Positions 21,810 through 30,079 are shown, counted from the first letter of the stretch. The stretch: DNA of 37,306 nucleotides from Clostridia bacterium (GCA_009929615.1 SAAB01000032.1:1-37306); one strand, 5' to 3'. A program made the numbers and translations. The notes: generated by a model not told the origin, from the letters alone.

Positions 21810-22337
21810 CTACCGGGATGACCCGAGCATTTTGTTCCAGGCCGTAATCAGTGACTGAATCCCAGAAGTGGGCACAGGAGCAACCCATTTACAGCAGCTG
21901 AACCACAGGCGGTTAAACCGGTGAGGCATTTTCGTGATGTAGTTTTCCTTATACTCAAAGTTGTATTTATCACCAACGATGCGCGGAACTTCTTTGCAGA
22001 ACGGACAGCGTTGAGCACCCGCGCTCATTTCAGGAACGATGATGAACTCGGTTTCCCCCAGCGTATCTGGATCCCACGGTTCGCGTTCACGCCAGCATGT
22101 GCCTTCTGGGAGCACGATATTCTCGTCGCATACGATGTATTCAAAGGTGGGAAATAACAGTTGATGAACACCGTGTTTACGCCAGCGCACTAACGCCAGA
22201 AACTCAATATGTTCTGAGCTATCGGCTTCCCGGGGAACAATAAAACGGTATACACCTGCTTTAGTCGGTAACCCTTCGCCCCGGATGCCAACTGGAGTCC
22301 AGCTTGGTTCTGTTGAGATACGGCGTAGTGCAGTCAT
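21810..22337 (-). CDS. Hypothetical protein, possible zinc site
   Basis: 175 residues from ATG 22337, with GGAG five bases upstream (a frame reaching 22367 has none). The centre is beta-rich (GVYRFIVPREADSS, EFLALVRWRKHGVH); the C-terminal part has RCPFCKE near 122 and WFSCCKWVAP near 151, together a possible zinc-ribbon, as in phage Lar-like restriction-alleviation proteins, which also share an 'F.V.C...C.....' logic. That likeness is weak. Unit with the lipoprotein gene downstream. Confidence 0.6.
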   Translation of the reverse strand: MTALRRISTEPSWTPVGIRGEGLPTKAGVYRFIVPREADSSEHIEFLALVRWRKHGVHQLLFPTFEYIVCDENIVLPEGTCWREREPWDPDTLGETEFIIVPEMSAGAQRCPFCKEVPRIVGDKYNFEYKENYITKMPHRFNRLWFSCCKWVAPVPTSGIQSLITAWNKMLGSSR

Positions 22338-22416
22338 AGTTACTCCCATTAAATTTTCTTCGTTCAATTTCCAGAATGAATCGATCTTTAAATCACTCTA
22401 ACGGTAACTATTCCGA

Positions 22417-23301
22417 TTACGAAATTCCGTTACCTTTAGGAATGATCGTGTTAACAGCCAGCATTGCATTTTTGAAGAAGTGTGCATTGCTACTTCTTAA
22501 CTTAACAGAAGCATTAGAACTGACCGGGCTCAATGCCAGTAATGCGGTGCTGCGTCCCAGCCAGCGATAATATGAGAATAAACCCCACGAATTCAGGAAT
22601 TCTCGTTTCATAATTGACATCAATTCAGATCTATCAGTCTGGTTAACTTTTGGGAACGTAATGAAAACTGCGCTATCCGGGTTCCGGGACAACCAACTGA
22701 AAACCTCTTCATTGGTGTAATAATACTTACCTTGCGTAAACACTCGCCCATTAAATCCTAATCGCACGACTGAGGACGGTATAATGTTATGGCAATAATC
22801 GAGCATGGGATATCCCATTTTCATCTGAGCGATATCAATGCGATTATCGCTCGGAATGCTTGCAGGTGCATTTGCATTTTTGAAACCGCGAGTACTGATC
22901 GAGTAATGACCGTCATCTGCATTCTGATAAACCCAGAATGGCTTGCAATACTCTTCTGAGTCTATAGCGGCTGTAAGATACGCTTCATCATAACTTTCAA
23001 ATAACTTTTTTACTTTAGTCTGGTGGTCTGCAATATTTCTGGATTGAAGGTCTGGCCTGATTTTTAAAGGAATAGAATACACCGGTTCAAATGCCTTGAC
23101 CGTATGGCCAGAACTCGTATGGTTTAGCAAATACCCAACCCACTCACGTTGAATTCCTTTTCCTATATACTCGCCGCTGTTCGCCCCTGCGTTGGTATCA
23201 AAACGCACGATAGATGTTCCACGCGCAGAAAGCATATTTTCAAATTCAGCACGGATAATGTTGGTATTTTTGCTAGTTAACGAATTCTGGAGATCATGCA
23301 T
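22417..23301 (-). CDS. Hypothetical protein
   Basis: 294 residues, ATG 23301 with GGTGG six bases upstream. Not recognised. Alpha/beta, with Tyr-rich parts (LFESYDEAYLTAAIDSEEYC, KYYYTNEEVFSWL) and a basic last third containing FFKNAMLAVNTIIPKG. No signal peptide. It is a single gene, 49 bases upstream of the frame ending near 22367. The segment FDTNAGANSGEYIGKGIQRE near residue 34 has a Gly-rich turn but matches no nucleotide-binding motif I know. Confidence 0.55.
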   Translation of the reverse strand: MHDLQNSLTSKNTNIIRAEFENMLSARGTSIVRFDTNAGANSGEYIGKGIQREWVGYLLNHTSSGHTVKAFEPVYSIPLKIRPDLQSRNIADHQTKVKKLFESYDEAYLTAAIDSEEYCKPFWVYQNADDGHYSISTRGFKNANAPASIPSDNRIDIAQMKMGYPMLDYCHNIIPSSVVRLGFNGRVFTQGKYYYTNEEVFSWLSRNPDSAVFITFPKVNQTDRSELMSIMKREFLNSWGLFSYYRWLGRSTALLALSPVSSNASVKLRSSNAHFFKNAMLAVNTIIPKGNGIS

Positions 23302-23449
23302 ATGTAGCCACCATTCATGTTTCAGCTTCGACTCTCACTATAATCACATGTTGAAATTTATTGTTACAGTGAGAATGAGGACGTTTTGCACCCAAAAATA
23401 AATAGCTTTTTCAACCGCAATTTGTGGGCATAAATGGTTTTTCTTAGCG

Positions 23450-23478
23450 TAAAAAAATAGCCGACTATGTCGGCTATT
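23450..23478 (-). terminator. Rho-independent terminator
   Basis: AATAGCCGAC, three-base loop, GTCGGCTATT: a perfect 10-bp stem followed on the minus strand by TTTTTTT. It ends the transcript of the gene at 23501-23902. Confidence 0.85.
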
Positions 23479-23500
23479 GTGACGATTCAACAGCTGGTGG

Positions 23501-23902
23501 TCAGAAAATGCACATCGAGGCGTATGCCGTCTTCTGGGAAACTTCAGTAGGGTTACGACCAATGAAAATACTACGGTTATTTTCTTTCTCGCTACGCATG
23601 AAGCGGTAGAGGTGGATGGCTACTCCATGAGCTTTCTGCACATCACGTCGGTGCAGCACAAGGTGCATTCTTTTTGGTGGTATGTGTGGGAAACGTTTCG
23701 CCAGAATTTGTCCAAGCACGTTAAGTGATTCACTGTTCTCGCGTAGCTGGTAAAGGTCTTCCACGATGAAAAAGATGTTATTCCCCCTGTCGAGTTCGTC
23801 AGGTACGGGGCACACTTTTAATCGGCACTCGATGACTTCACAACTCCAGTCACGATGAGGCAGAGACATGATGATGTTTTCTTTCTGCAAGACATTCGAC
23901 AT
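23501..23902 (-). CDS. Hypothetical protein
   Basis: 133 residues from ATG 23902, with GAGG eight bases upstream. Begins MSNVLQKENIIM; a later ATG at 23869 is possible. Alpha/beta, with strand NNIFFIVEDLYQL and basic segment KRMHLVLHRRDVQKAHG. No family recognised. Ends at a strong terminator. Confidence 0.55.
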   Translation of the reverse strand: MSNVLQKENIIMSLPHRDWSCEVIECRLKVCPVPDELDRGNNIFFIVEDLYQLRENSESLNVLGQILAKRFPHIPPKRMHLVLHRRDVQKAHGVAIHLYRFMRSEKENNRSIFIGRNPTEVSQKTAYASMCIF

Positions 23903-23992
23903 AAATCCCACCTCACGGTAAAAGCTGTATCAGTTTAACTCCCAAAACCCTTCGGCTGTGGGTTCTGCATTACGCACCGGCTCTCAGATTCC

Positions 23993-24454
23993 TTAAGGCT
24001 TTGATCCAGTATTATTCTTGAGAAATTTGAGTTCAGAACTACCCGGCTTCCCTTTTTGGGCCGTCTTGATAAATTCCCGCTCTTTGAAATACCACCGTTC
24101 AACAATTTGTGAAGATAGCGTATTGGATTCCAAGGCATAAGCCTGCAACTCCCTCCATGCAGCTATGTTATGCGGTTTGTATTTTGCCAGCTTAATATCC
24201 AGTTCTTCTTGCCAAGATCTGGCGCGTTTTGTAAAAACCTTTCGACCCAGCATTGGGAAAACCAAGAGCCCTGCTATATTGCCGACGAACTGTACAGACC
24301 AGTCAGAGGTTATGTAAAACCATATCCCGGCATTAACCGAAACCAGAACCAATAACCATGTTCCATACGCTCGCTGAAATGGAGGGAAGCAGTTATCTCG
24401 CCACATTCGAATACTTTTTCCAATGCTGTTCAGCAGGTTTTCGTTTGTTTTCAT
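23993..24454 (-). CDS. Two-pass membrane protein
   Basis: 153 residues, ATG 24454. Two hydrophobic segments near 32-50 (TWLLVLVSVNAGIWFYI) and 57-73 (VGNIAGLLVFPMLGRKV) form a hairpin with a short loop, followed by a basic, helical cytoplasmic tail (KRARSWQEELDIKLAKYK). Unrecognised. It may be co-transcribed with the gene at 24529-24753 upstream. Confidence 0.55.
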   Translation of the reverse strand: MKTNENLLNSIGKSIRMWRDNCFPPFQRAYGTWLLVLVSVNAGIWFYITSDWSVQFVGNIAGLLVFPMLGRKVFTKRARSWQEELDIKLAKYKPHNIAAWRELQAYALESNTLSSQIVERWYFKEREFIKTAQKGKPGSSELKFLKNNTGSKP

Positions 24455-24528
24455 CAGTTATCTCTGTTCCTCTTCAGCATAGGCCGTTTGTATCAATTCA
24501 AACCTGTTCACCCTGACTACTTGAAGAA

Positions 24529-24753
24529 CTATCTGATCGGTAATGCACCTAACCGGCGTAGTGCATCAGTAACCTCGTCTATGCCGAATAAAGACATTGG
24601 CGGGACTTTATCTCCAGAGATTGAGCAGGCTGTACACAATGCATTGTATGAGCTTACTCGTTCACGATGTAGAGACTGAAGGCTTACGATCAACAGATCT
24701 CGCTCTGGGCCCGTGGTAGCTCCTATAAGGTCAAATAAACTTTGTTTAACCAC
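24529..24753 (-). CDS. Small hypothetical protein
   Basis: 74 residues, GTG start at 24753 with GGAGG nine bases upstream. Helical; ends FGIDEVTDALRRLGALPIR. No motif recognised. An overlapping plus-strand frame at the same place has no ribosome site and is judged a shadow. Confidence 0.5.
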   Translation of the reverse strand: MVKQSLFDLIGATTGPERDLLIVSLQSLHRERVSSYNALCTACSISGDKVPPMSLFGIDEVTDALRRLGALPIR

Positions 24754-24837
24754 TTACGTAATCCTCCGTCAAAATCAGTCAAGAGTGCGCTCATTCTCCT
24801 CAGTTTCATTTTTTAATGAACGGAAAAGGTCGACAAA

Positions 24838-25173
24838 TCAGGCGGTATTAAAGACACCATCGTCTTTTAGTCCCATCCGTGTGTATACATCATTAATATG
24901 CTTGTGAATATATTGAAGATCACTTGCCTGCTCATGCTGTCTGATACGGTCTTCATGGCGAGAATTGGATAACCGAATGCAACGTTCCCGTTGTTCAACA
25001 ATGTACTCAGTACACTGGGTATGTTCAAACATGACCTCTCCCCATTGCCTGGCAGCGCGGAGATACAACCCTCTTTCTTCCAGGTCCCGGGCAAGTATCA
25101 CCGATTTGGTCGCTGGTATCTGGTACATTTCTTCAGCGAGCAGGAACGCTGCTGCACATTTTCTTTGTCCCAT
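24838..25173 (-). CDS. Helical hypothetical protein
   Basis: 111 residues, ATG 25173 with GAGG five bases upstream. Mostly helical and charged (SVILARDLEERGLYLRAARQ, WGEVMFEH). Eight bases after the preceding gene, so part of a two-gene unit (25499 to 24838). A second frame over the same DNA is a shadow. Unrecognised. Confidence 0.55.
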   Translation of the reverse strand: MGQRKCAAAFLLAEEMYQIPATKSVILARDLEERGLYLRAARQWGEVMFEHTQCTEYIVEQRERCIRLSNSRHEDRIRQHEQASDLQYIHKHINDVYTRMGLKDDGVFNTA

Positions 25174-25181
25174 ATCTACCT

Positions 25182-25499
25182 CTACCCTTTGTATAGAGTC
25201 GACATCTGGGCAGAAGTGAATGAGATTAACTCTTCAACCTGCCATTCGCTGATACTCTCCTGGTGGATAACCGAGTCCAGAAGTGAGCAGAAGACCCGAC
25301 CTTCACAGAAGGCATCGAATAAGGTTTGCCAGGCACCGGCGAATCGCCCGGCCAGTTTACTTCGCTGACGTTTACTGCGGCAGCGATGCAATTCTTGCTG
25401 AAACAAGGATTCGTTTTCCGCACTGCTTTTTTCATGCAGAGCATCCCATAACTGGTTGAACCGTGTTTCAGTACAATTTCTGGCCGTTACCATCGTCAT
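25182..25499 (-). CDS. Helical basic hypothetical protein
   Basis: 105 residues, ATG 25499 with GAAGGAAATATT upstream. Begins MTMVTARNCTETRFNQLWDA; the middle is basic (HRCRSKRQRSKLAGRFAGAW). No known motif. First gene of the 25499-24838 unit, preceded by a TTCGTC-class promoter. Confidence 0.55.
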   Translation of the reverse strand: MTMVTARNCTETRFNQLWDALHEKSSAENESLFQQELHRCRSKRQRSKLAGRFAGAWQTLFDAFCEGRVFCSLLDSVIHQESISEWQVEELISFTSAQMSTLYKG

Positions 25500-25551
25500 A
25501 ATATTTCCTTCAGAGGCGGTTAAGCCTGTATCAATGTTGCTATTTGATATC

Positions 25552-25580
25552 TATTTTCCACGTAATATTCAGGTGACGAA
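25552..25580 (-). promoter_or_regulatory. TTCGTC-class promoter of the 25499-24838 unit
   Basis: Minus strand: TTCGTC at 25580-25575 in context GATTTCGTCACCTG, 17-bp spacer, AAAATA at 25557-25552. The upstream element is strong, the -10 weak. Confidence 0.45.
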
Positions 25581-25608
25581 ATCTCAGCTATAAATCGCTG
25601 ATGGCTAA

Positions 25609-26679
25609 TTAGTCTGACCCGCATTTCTCCCGGTTGTACGCCCCACCAGGTAGCACCCATTCTTTTGACATGTTAATGACGGGCAATGTATAGACCGGAT
25701 TTACCGCTTGCAGCAGCGCTTCCTCATCCGTGATATTAATAGGAGAAATATTCTGGCTTAGATCCAGAACATTTATTCGTTTACGACTGATAGTGACCCC
25801 AAAGCGGTTTTCATAGTTGGCCATTGCGTGAATACGCTCGGGGAAATAATGTTTGATGGTTGCCCATATGCGAGCACTGTTGTATATACACGTTAAGCAT
25901 GAACTGCGACCCCATCCAAGACGATACGGTACTGGGGCTGTAACACGATGTTTTGCTAAAATCTCCCAGACTTGTTCTTCAGACCATGCAAGTACTGGCC
26001 TCCAGGCATCAACTTGTCTTTTTTTGCAACTGCTGGTATGTGGCTCCAGTTGTAAGTAATTGAATCTATTAGAGCTTTCCGCTCTCCTTTCCCCCGTAAT
26101 AAAAAGCACCTTTTTTCCGTCAAAGCGTCTCTGATTTGTGAGTGCTCGCCGACCAACATCAATTTTTAGTGCTGATGAGCACCAACGTGTTTTAAGGCTT
26201 GGTGATTGCTGAGGGAACCGAAGTCGCGTGGCGGGAGTGCTTCGCTGGATATCACGTTCCGCGATTATTAATCCATCTGGGGTTTCGATACATTGCGGGC
26301 GACTGTAGCCATTCTCTTTCAGCATCTCACCTTCCATTCCTCCCTGAAGCCAGGAGAACATCAACGGTATCTGAAATGTTGAAGCTATTTTGCGGTTGTA
26401 GTCGGCCATAAATGGCCAGTCCATTAAAGTACTTCCCTCGCGGCCATCAACATCGTGATGCCAGAGTTCCACCCTGGACAGATCGACCCCGATGTCAATT
26501 AAGTGGAGAAGGCAGGCTATGGAGTCTTTTCCGCCGCTAAGGCAAATGATTATCACGTCATAGCAAGATATGTCGATATCTGGAGCGTTCCTGTACGTTT
26601 GTCCTGATAGTGGCGTGGTGATGCCTGCTATGCTACTCAGTGCAGGAATAATAAAGTTATCGTCGATTAAATCACTCAC
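25609..26679 (-). CDS. PAPS-reductase-family PP-loop protein (DndC/phage-type)
   Basis: 356 residues, GTG start at 26679 with CAGGAG eight bases upstream. ICLSGGKDSIA (46-56) is the PP-loop that binds ATP or PAPS; WHHDVDGREGS (73-83), TGERRAESSNR (195-205) and SSCLTCIYN (259-267) follow the PAPS reductase/DndC-like family, with Cys261 and Cys264 as a possible metal or catalytic pair. Family members activate or transfer sulfur, as in cysteine synthesis and DNA phosphorothioation. No dnd genes are adjacent and the enzyme is not in a cys operon. The start overlaps the previous gene by eight bases. Confidence 0.85.
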   Translation of the reverse strand: MSDLIDDNFIIPALSSIAGITTPLSGQTYRNAPDIDISCYDVIIICLSGGKDSIACLLHLIDIGVDLSRVELWHHDVDGREGSTLMDWPFMADYNRKIASTFQIPLMFSWLQGGMEGEMLKENGYSRPQCIETPDGLIIAERDIQRSTPATRLRFPQQSPSLKTRWCSSALKIDVGRRALTNQRRFDGKKVLFITGERRAESSNRFNYLQLEPHTSSCKKRQVDAWRPVLAWSEEQVWEILAKHRVTAPVPYRLGWGRSSCLTCIYNSARIWATIKHYFPERIHAMANYENRFGVTISRKRINVLDLSQNISPINITDEEALLQAVNPVYTLPVINMSKEWVLPGGAYNREKCGSD

Positions 26680-26995
26680 TTGCCGCGCTCCTGCTCTGAA
26701 GTGAATTTGTCAGAATCGCAGCAAGTCTAGTCTCGCCTAATGATGAGGCCAGATCTGATAGCGCTAGTTTACCTGCTGCTTCCATACCAAGTGCCTTTAC
26801 TCGACTGGTATCAAGAACTGCAATTCTTTGGCCTGTTGCCTTACAGACAAGCGCATATCGACATACGCTTAATGTGCGATGGATGATGAATGAGAACATT
26901 TGATTGTCGATTTGTGCGCTGAATTTGCAGATCACATTTACTTTATGCGTCAACCCATTCTGGATTATGATTGTTGCAACATCGTCTTTAGGCAT
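26672..26995 (-). CDS. Small hypothetical protein coupled to the PP-loop gene
   Basis: 107 residues, ATG 26995 with GGAGG upstream. Beta-rich first half (DVATIIIQNGLTHKVNVICK, MFSFIIHRTLSVCRYALVC), helical end. It overlaps the PAPS-reductase-family gene by eight bases, so the two products probably act together. Unrecognised. A TTCGTC-class promoter lies just upstream. Confidence 0.6.
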   Translation of the reverse strand: MPKDDVATIIIQNGLTHKVNVICKFSAQIDNQMFSFIIHRTLSVCRYALVCKATGQRIAVLDTSRVKALGMEAAGKLALSDLASSLGETRLAAILTNSLQSRSAASE

Positions 26996-27017
26996 ATCTA
27001 CCTCCGGCTTTTTACTA

Positions 27018-27046
27018 AGCCTAATACGACGCTAACAGCTGACGAA
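27018..27046 (-). promoter_or_regulatory. TTCGTC-class promoter of the PP-loop operon
   Basis: Minus strand: TTCGTC at 27046-27041 in context AATTTCGTCAGCTG, 17-bp spacer, TAGGCT at 27023-27018, 22 bases before the ATG. Confidence 0.5.
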
Positions 27047-27117
27047 ATTTGCTTACAGATATAACTTTCACTGCAAATATCGTGTTATGAGTGACTGATT
27101 ACTGCTTTGGAGACAGA

Positions 27118-28107
27118 ATGGATTTTTCTAAAACTACTGTAGTGAAACCCGGTTTAATTGGTGATAACAACGCGTATTGGGCGATGCACTTTTGCTCAAT
27201 TATTGAAACCCTTTATGATAATAACCGGATGAAGGTACGTTTTAATTCCCCTCTCATGGGGAAACATACACCAACAATGAGAAACCTAGTTTCATTAGCT
27301 GGTGAAGGATATTTTTCTTTAATTAAAGATCAGTTCAGAAACTTCGGTCTACAAAATTTGCTCTGCCACTATCTGATGAGTTATGAAGGTAGAGAAGTCT
27401 TAAATACTATACTTATTAATTTGTCTGATTATCGCAATGTCGATATCCTCGCTAATATGAGCCAGTTTGGTGTATTCATTAGCTGCCGTGACTTTAGAAG
27501 TGGCACTAATTTTGCGGTAGAGCATAATCCTTATCTACTTGGCCATGAGAATGTCTTTTATAATTCAGTTTATAATAGCTTAAAGTTTGCAGATCTATGC
27601 ATTCTTTTCCGTATGAGAACGAATCCTAACCAAGAATCAGCTACTTTGTTTGGCATTCTTGGAGAGGTCGAAGGAAACAATGGTCAGGACTTGAAGAGAC
27701 CGGCCTTCTGGGGAAGGAAAGGTTTGTATTTGTCTTTTGGTATTGGAGTCAATCCTAAACCCAAGGGGGAAAAACGTTCTAATCAATTTCAGCTTAATGA
27801 CTGTACTTGCCAGTGGGTAAACGCTGCTGATGGTTATAAATTTGTCGCTATTTTTGAGTCAGAACACCATCTTGTTACAGATTATCTCGATGCAATAGGT
27901 ACTATTGAACACCTTAATAAATTTGGCCCCAACCATCCTTTTCTAACACATTATCCAGCTCGGCACATTCTAAACATTGTGAGAGATGGCTGGGATAAAT
28001 CAGTTGATATATTGATTACTGAACTGCGACGTTATCTTGCGCCTAACGAATTAGCTTCGCTAGGAACAAATCCAGTAATACCCTTTATACCCTCATTCAA
28101 ACATTAA
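27118..28107 (+). CDS. Orphan hypothetical protein, AT-rich, plus strand
   Basis: 329 residues from ATG 27118 (GGAG five bases upstream; earlier in-frame starts lack a site). No family recognised. Alpha/beta, with several aromatic-rich strands. Segments worth noting: FADLCILFRMRTNP near 160, TLFGILGEVEGN near 180 (an acidic E-x-E after a strand, which could be part of a PD-(D/E)xK-like core, not established) and QFQLNDCTCQWVNA near 230. Its DNA is more AT-rich than the neighbours and it stands alone on the plus strand with its own terminator, consistent with a later-acquired cargo gene. Confidence 0.7.
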   Translation: MDFSKTTVVKPGLIGDNNAYWAMHFCSIIETLYDNNRMKVRFNSPLMGKHTPTMRNLVSLAGEGYFSLIKDQFRNFGLQNLLCHYLMSYEGREVLNTILINLSDYRNVDILANMSQFGVFISCRDFRSGTNFAVEHNPYLLGHENVFYNSVYNSLKFADLCILFRMRTNPNQESATLFGILGEVEGNNGQDLKRPAFWGRKGLYLSFGIGVNPKPKGEKRSNQFQLNDCTCQWVNAADGYKFVAIFESEHHLVTDYLDAIGTIEHLNKFGPNHPFLTHYPARHILNIVRDGWDKSVDILITELRRYLAPNELASLGTNPVIPFIPSFKH

Positions 28108-28112
28108 AATAA

Positions 28113-28135
28113 ATGGGGCTACGGCCCCATTTTTT
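28113..28135 (+). terminator. Terminator after the 27118 gene
   Basis: ATGGGGC, TACG loop, GCCCCAT then TTTTT. Strong on the plus strand; the opposite strand shows ATTTATTTT, so it may also end the convergent gene. Confidence 0.85.
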
Positions 28136-28538
28136 ACTCACGATATAAGATGTAATAACATTTTCTGACCTGCATACTGTTGTTCAGGTAACCACAAAGT
28201 GCTTCACGACCATCCTGACTACGACCTATCCATAGGCCAGCCAAGCGTTTATCTGGTTGCTCAGACAGTATGAAAATTTTGCTGTTAATAAGACCAATGA
28301 ATGGGCGTTCTACTCCCTGGGGGACTACAAAATTCCCCAGCGGTTTGTAACTTTCCAGGTTCAATACGATCGCAGCTGTCTGGTCACTGGAATTGTCAGC
28401 ATCGTCCTGTTGCTCGCTGGCAGCAGGTTGTTGGTAGTTTTGAGAAGGCTGCTGAGCATAGAAATCGTTCGGATCGATCGATTCTGCGCTGGTTATGAAG
28501 GGCAATAGTGCTAAAAGGCCAAAAACAGCTTTTTTCAT
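28134..28538 (-). CDS. Exported hypothetical protein
   Basis: 134 residues. Residues 1-18 (MKKAVFGLLALLPFITSA) are a Sec signal peptide. A Gln/Asp/Ser-rich linker (about 25-52) leads to a beta-rich C-terminal domain (FVVPQGVERPFIGLINSKIF, GLWIGRSQDGREALCGYL) with two Cys that could pair. ATG 28538 has GGTGG upstream. Resembles small periplasmic or pilus-assembly accessory proteins of plasmids, but no family is certain. Confidence 0.65.
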   Translation of the reverse strand: MKKAVFGLLALLPFITSAESIDPNDFYAQQPSQNYQQPAASEQQDDADNSSDQTAAIVLNLESYKPLGNFVVPQGVERPFIGLINSKIFILSEQPDKRLAGLWIGRSQDGREALCGYLNNSMQVRKCYYILYRE

Positions 28539-28646
28539 ATGTCCACCATAGGGTTATGCGTTTAAATATGATTAGGCTATCAGTACCAATGCTGTCAGGC
28601 TAAAAACAATGGGGACAAATTGAGGGCTTTTATGTTGTGTTTATTG

Positions 28647-28862
28647 CTATTTTTGTCCTGCAATAGCATCTATTTCACACAATACACAGTGACATTTAGC
28701 TGGTGGCTCAAGTCGTTCGAATTGCGTCAGATTATGCAGACGTAATCGAGGTATACGTCTGACAGCATGATGGCCACACGAAAGTTCAAGAAACCAGATT
28801 CGTCCGTTACGGCTCCCGTCCTGAACCTTTACGTTTACAACTTCTCTCCATATGCGAATCAT
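28647..28862 (-). CDS. Small putative zinc-binding protein
   Basis: 71 residues, ATG 28862 with AGAAGG upstream. LSCGHHAVRR near 28 and KCHCVLCEID near 56 supply Cys/His ligands of a zinc-ribbon, as in small phage proteins of the 'CGH...C..C' type. It begins two bases after the stop of the double winged-helix gene, so it is co-translated with it. Confidence 0.6.
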   Translation of the reverse strand: MIRIWREVVNVKVQDGSRNGRIWFLELSCGHHAVRRIPRLRLHNLTQFERLEPPAKCHCVLCEIDAIAGQK

Positions 28863-28864
28863 GG

Positions 28865-29416
28865 CTAACCTTCTGCCGGGCTCGGTGGTTCATCGTTGTC
28901 CTGGGTAATTTTAACGTAATCACCCTGATTGATAACGATTACTTCATTAAGATGAGGGCTGTAACGTACCCTCTCTACTTCGTCGAGATAGTCCACATGT
29001 CTACGCGCCTTGTTATTCGAGAAGCCGAGCGCTTTCCCTATTGCGTGAACTGATGGCCCACGGCCACCATTTCTGTTCATGTATTTTTTGACATACGTGA
29101 TGATTGCTTTCCTGTCACTGGTCATGTCCGGGAGTTCGGCAATGTCATCATGACCTTGTCCTTTCGCTACGCGCAGCGTCATAGACTTTCTTTCACCATC
29201 GATAATGATTCGTCCCTGGTCATGCAACTGCCGGATACGCCGGGAAACGAGCCCTTTTGAATACCCCAGAGAAGAACAGATCTGCTCGTAAGACGGTGCT
29301 GCACCCTGCTCTTTGATTTCTGTCACAATGAAATCAAAGAGCCTGTCCAGGTGGGCATTTGCTTTTGGGGCGTTCTGTGCTTTTCCAGAAACACTACCGG
29401 CGTTGTCTTCAGTCAT
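28865..29416 (-). CDS. Tandem winged-helix DNA-binding protein
   Basis: 183 residues, ATG 29416 with GGAAGG upstream. Two copies of a LexA-type winged helix: residues about 22-75 (HLDRLFDFIVTEIKEQGAAP, YEQICSSLGYSKGLVSRRIR, then a wing RIIIDGE) and about 100-165 (KAIITYVKKYMNRNGGRGPS, VHAIGKALGFSNNKARRHVD, wing VRYSPHLNEVIVI). In each, a Ser/Pro turn precedes the first HTH helix, as in the LexA N-terminal domain. No protease or ligand domain, so it is a pure DNA binder and a candidate regulator of the shared promoter set. Followed by a small zinc-finger gene. Confidence 0.75.
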   Translation of the reverse strand: MTEDNAGSVSGKAQNAPKANAHLDRLFDFIVTEIKEQGAAPSYEQICSSLGYSKGLVSRRIRQLHDQGRIIIDGERKSMTLRVAKGQGHDDIAELPDMTSDRKAIITYVKKYMNRNGGRGPSVHAIGKALGFSNNKARRHVDYLDEVERVRYSPHLNEVIVINQGDYVKITQDNDEPPSPAEG

Positions 29417-29445
29417 ATCCCTTCCGTCCAGTTGGTGGTTGTTAA

Positions 29446-29682
29446 TTAATGCGGGCTATCGACGTTCTTCGTCGAACTGAGACTAAAAGGCACGACGTCC
29501 GCTTTTACATCAGTTAAGGAGTGATTACCGCAGAGTTGCCCTTTAACTTTAGTCAGGCCCACCAGCGCATCCTCAAGCAGTTCTGATTCCTGAGATGTCA
29601 CATTACTACCCAGTTCCATACCGATTTTTTCGCCCGCGTCCTTGAGGATACTGATAGCACGATCGATAGATTCACTGTACAT
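29446..29682 (-). CDS. Small hypothetical protein
   Basis: 78 residues from ATG 29682, with AAGG eight bases upstream; GTG 29691 is an alternative. Helical (MYSESIDRAISILKDAGEKI). Lies 29 bases upstream of the tandem winged-helix gene and probably shares its mRNA. Unrecognised. Confidence 0.5.
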   Translation of the reverse strand: MYSESIDRAISILKDAGEKIGMELGSNVTSQESELLEDALVGLTKVKGQLCGNHSLTDVKADVVPFSLSSTKNVDSPH

Positions 29683-29759
29683 AATCGCCACCTTGTTCGT
29701 TTTGTTAACATAGCCAATTAGTGCGTGTTCAGCTATAGCTGAGTTGTTTTATCACCTGT

Positions 29760-30050
29760 TTATGCGGCCCTTTTTCTTGCCAGGCAGCGAGCTAAAACCC
29801 GTTCCCTGGCTTCATGCTGCTCATCGATACAAAGCTGAATTCCCAACCCCAGGATGTAACGCTCCTGAAGTTCTGCCGGATGGAGGAAATTGAGCGCGGT
29901 GAAACCAGCTGGCACGGAACCATATTTGGCCAGGCTGTCTTCGTAACGTCGCTGGGCTATTTCACAAATTAAGTTATATTGAGCAATAGCTGCCTCACGT
30001 CCAACTTGATTGAATATTTCAACCGCCAGGACTTCCGAACATGTCTGCAT
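29760..30050 (-). CDS. Small helical hypothetical protein
   Basis: 96 residues, ATG 30050. Helical throughout (MQTCSEVLAVEIFNQVGREA, AIAQYNLICEIAQRRYED) with a basic end (ARKRAA). No motif recognised. A TTCGTT-class promoter precedes it. Confidence 0.55.
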   Translation of the reverse strand: MQTCSEVLAVEIFNQVGREAAIAQYNLICEIAQRRYEDSLAKYGSVPAGFTALNFLHPAELQERYILGLGIQLCIDEQHEARERVLARCLARKRAA

Positions 30051-30079
30051 TTTTGCATCCGTTTTGTTTACCTGACATC

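Noticed and set aside
24488-24679. Plus-strand frame opposite the 24529-24753 gene
   Set aside because: The minus-strand frame has a strong ribosome site and fits the operon direction; the plus-strand one has neither.
25609-26679. DNA phosphorothioation (dnd) operon
   Set aside because: Only the PP-loop enzyme is present; no DndB, DndD or DndE-like genes are in the window.
28150-28159. ATGTAATAAC as a Ter site for the Tus-like protein
   Set aside because: It matches 8 of 10 core bases of the E. coli Ter core (ATGTTGTAAC) but lies inside a coding region, occurs once and lacks the flanking bases. A similar partial match on the minus strand near 32868 was also judged chance.
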